64,000 nucleotides of DNA, taken from the NCBI RefSeq assembly GCF_004004555.2, contig NZ_SACP01000004.1, positions 124,001 to 188,000 on the forward strand, in the 5' to 3' direction. The notes beneath the pieces are model-generated. The model was given only the letters and a program-made list of their open reading frames with translations, was not told the DNA's origin and searched no databases. This document shows positions 63,997-64,000 of the stretch, in pieces (position 1 is the stretch's first letter; every line of letters begins with the position of its first letter). The stretch comes from Methylobacterium oryzihabitans (GTDB lineage Bacteria > Pseudomonadota > Alphaproteobacteria > Rhizobiales > Beijerinckiaceae). The position numbers were made by a program, and so were the translations under genes.

Positions 63997-64000
63997 CTCT

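Overview
The window is about 70% GC, densely coded and lacks rRNA or tRNA genes. Gene content points to an alphaproteobacterium of the order Hyphomicrobiales, most likely a Methylobacterium-type organism. The evidence is a 14-subunit-style complex I operon, a RegB/RegA (ActS/ActR) redox pair, a MucR/Ros regulator, an intracellular PHB depolymerase, a Pls/PosA-type synthetase, a PPi-dependent phosphofructokinase, and many short palindromic extragenic repeats. The genus is an inference from gene content; no marker gene proves it.

Layout. 1-9.8 kb: a truncated alpha/beta hydrolase; a heat-shock Hsp20 gene with a sigma32-like promoter and a ROSE-type RNA thermometer; a small HTH protein; a monooxygenase-fold protein; hemC; the coaD-ppiA-ppiB cluster; and secreted or metabolic singletons. 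9.8-20.7 kb: a palindromic repeat, hemW, a zinc protease, a PHB depolymerase, regB-regA, a LysE exporter, a gamma-glutamyltransferase, and the periplasmic glucan protein OpgD. 20.8-27.9 kb: a 1,349-residue membrane-bound single-module NRPS with the architecture of epsilon-poly-L-lysine synthetase, then a histidine phosphatase, a PPK2 polyphosphate kinase and a PPi-phosphofructokinase. 28-33.9 kb: a sedolisin (S53) protease and a lipase. Both end in RTX repeats with an almost identical C-terminal cassette, so both are probably type I secretion substrates. 34-43.5 kb: an accessory stretch with a MucR relative that has lost its zinc ligands, many very small proteins, tandem and dispersed repeats, a KefB/YbaL-type antiporter, a glycosyltransferase and moeA. 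43.5-51.2 kb: lolD, lolC/E, proS, a candidate small RNA with its own promoter and terminator, a DUF1467 protein, methylmalonyl-CoA epimerase, RNase J and birA. 51.2-64 kb: nuoE-F-(small coiled-coil gene)-G-H-I-J-K-L-M-N on the minus strand, read right to left and running into birA.

Points of most interest: the Pls-like synthetase, whose inferred binding-pocket code (DLEDLGTVVK, GrsA numbering) has two acidic residues and suggests a cationic amino-acid homopolymer; the ROSE-type thermometer in front of hsp20; the duplicated RTX cassette; the candidate sRNA at about 47.24-47.40 kb; a 69-residue coiled-coil gene wedged between nuoF and nuoG; a histidine-rich NuoL loop and a long disordered NuoE tail; and at least two families of dispersed palindromic repeats. 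Most long open frames opposite real genes are high-GC antisense artefacts and were left out.
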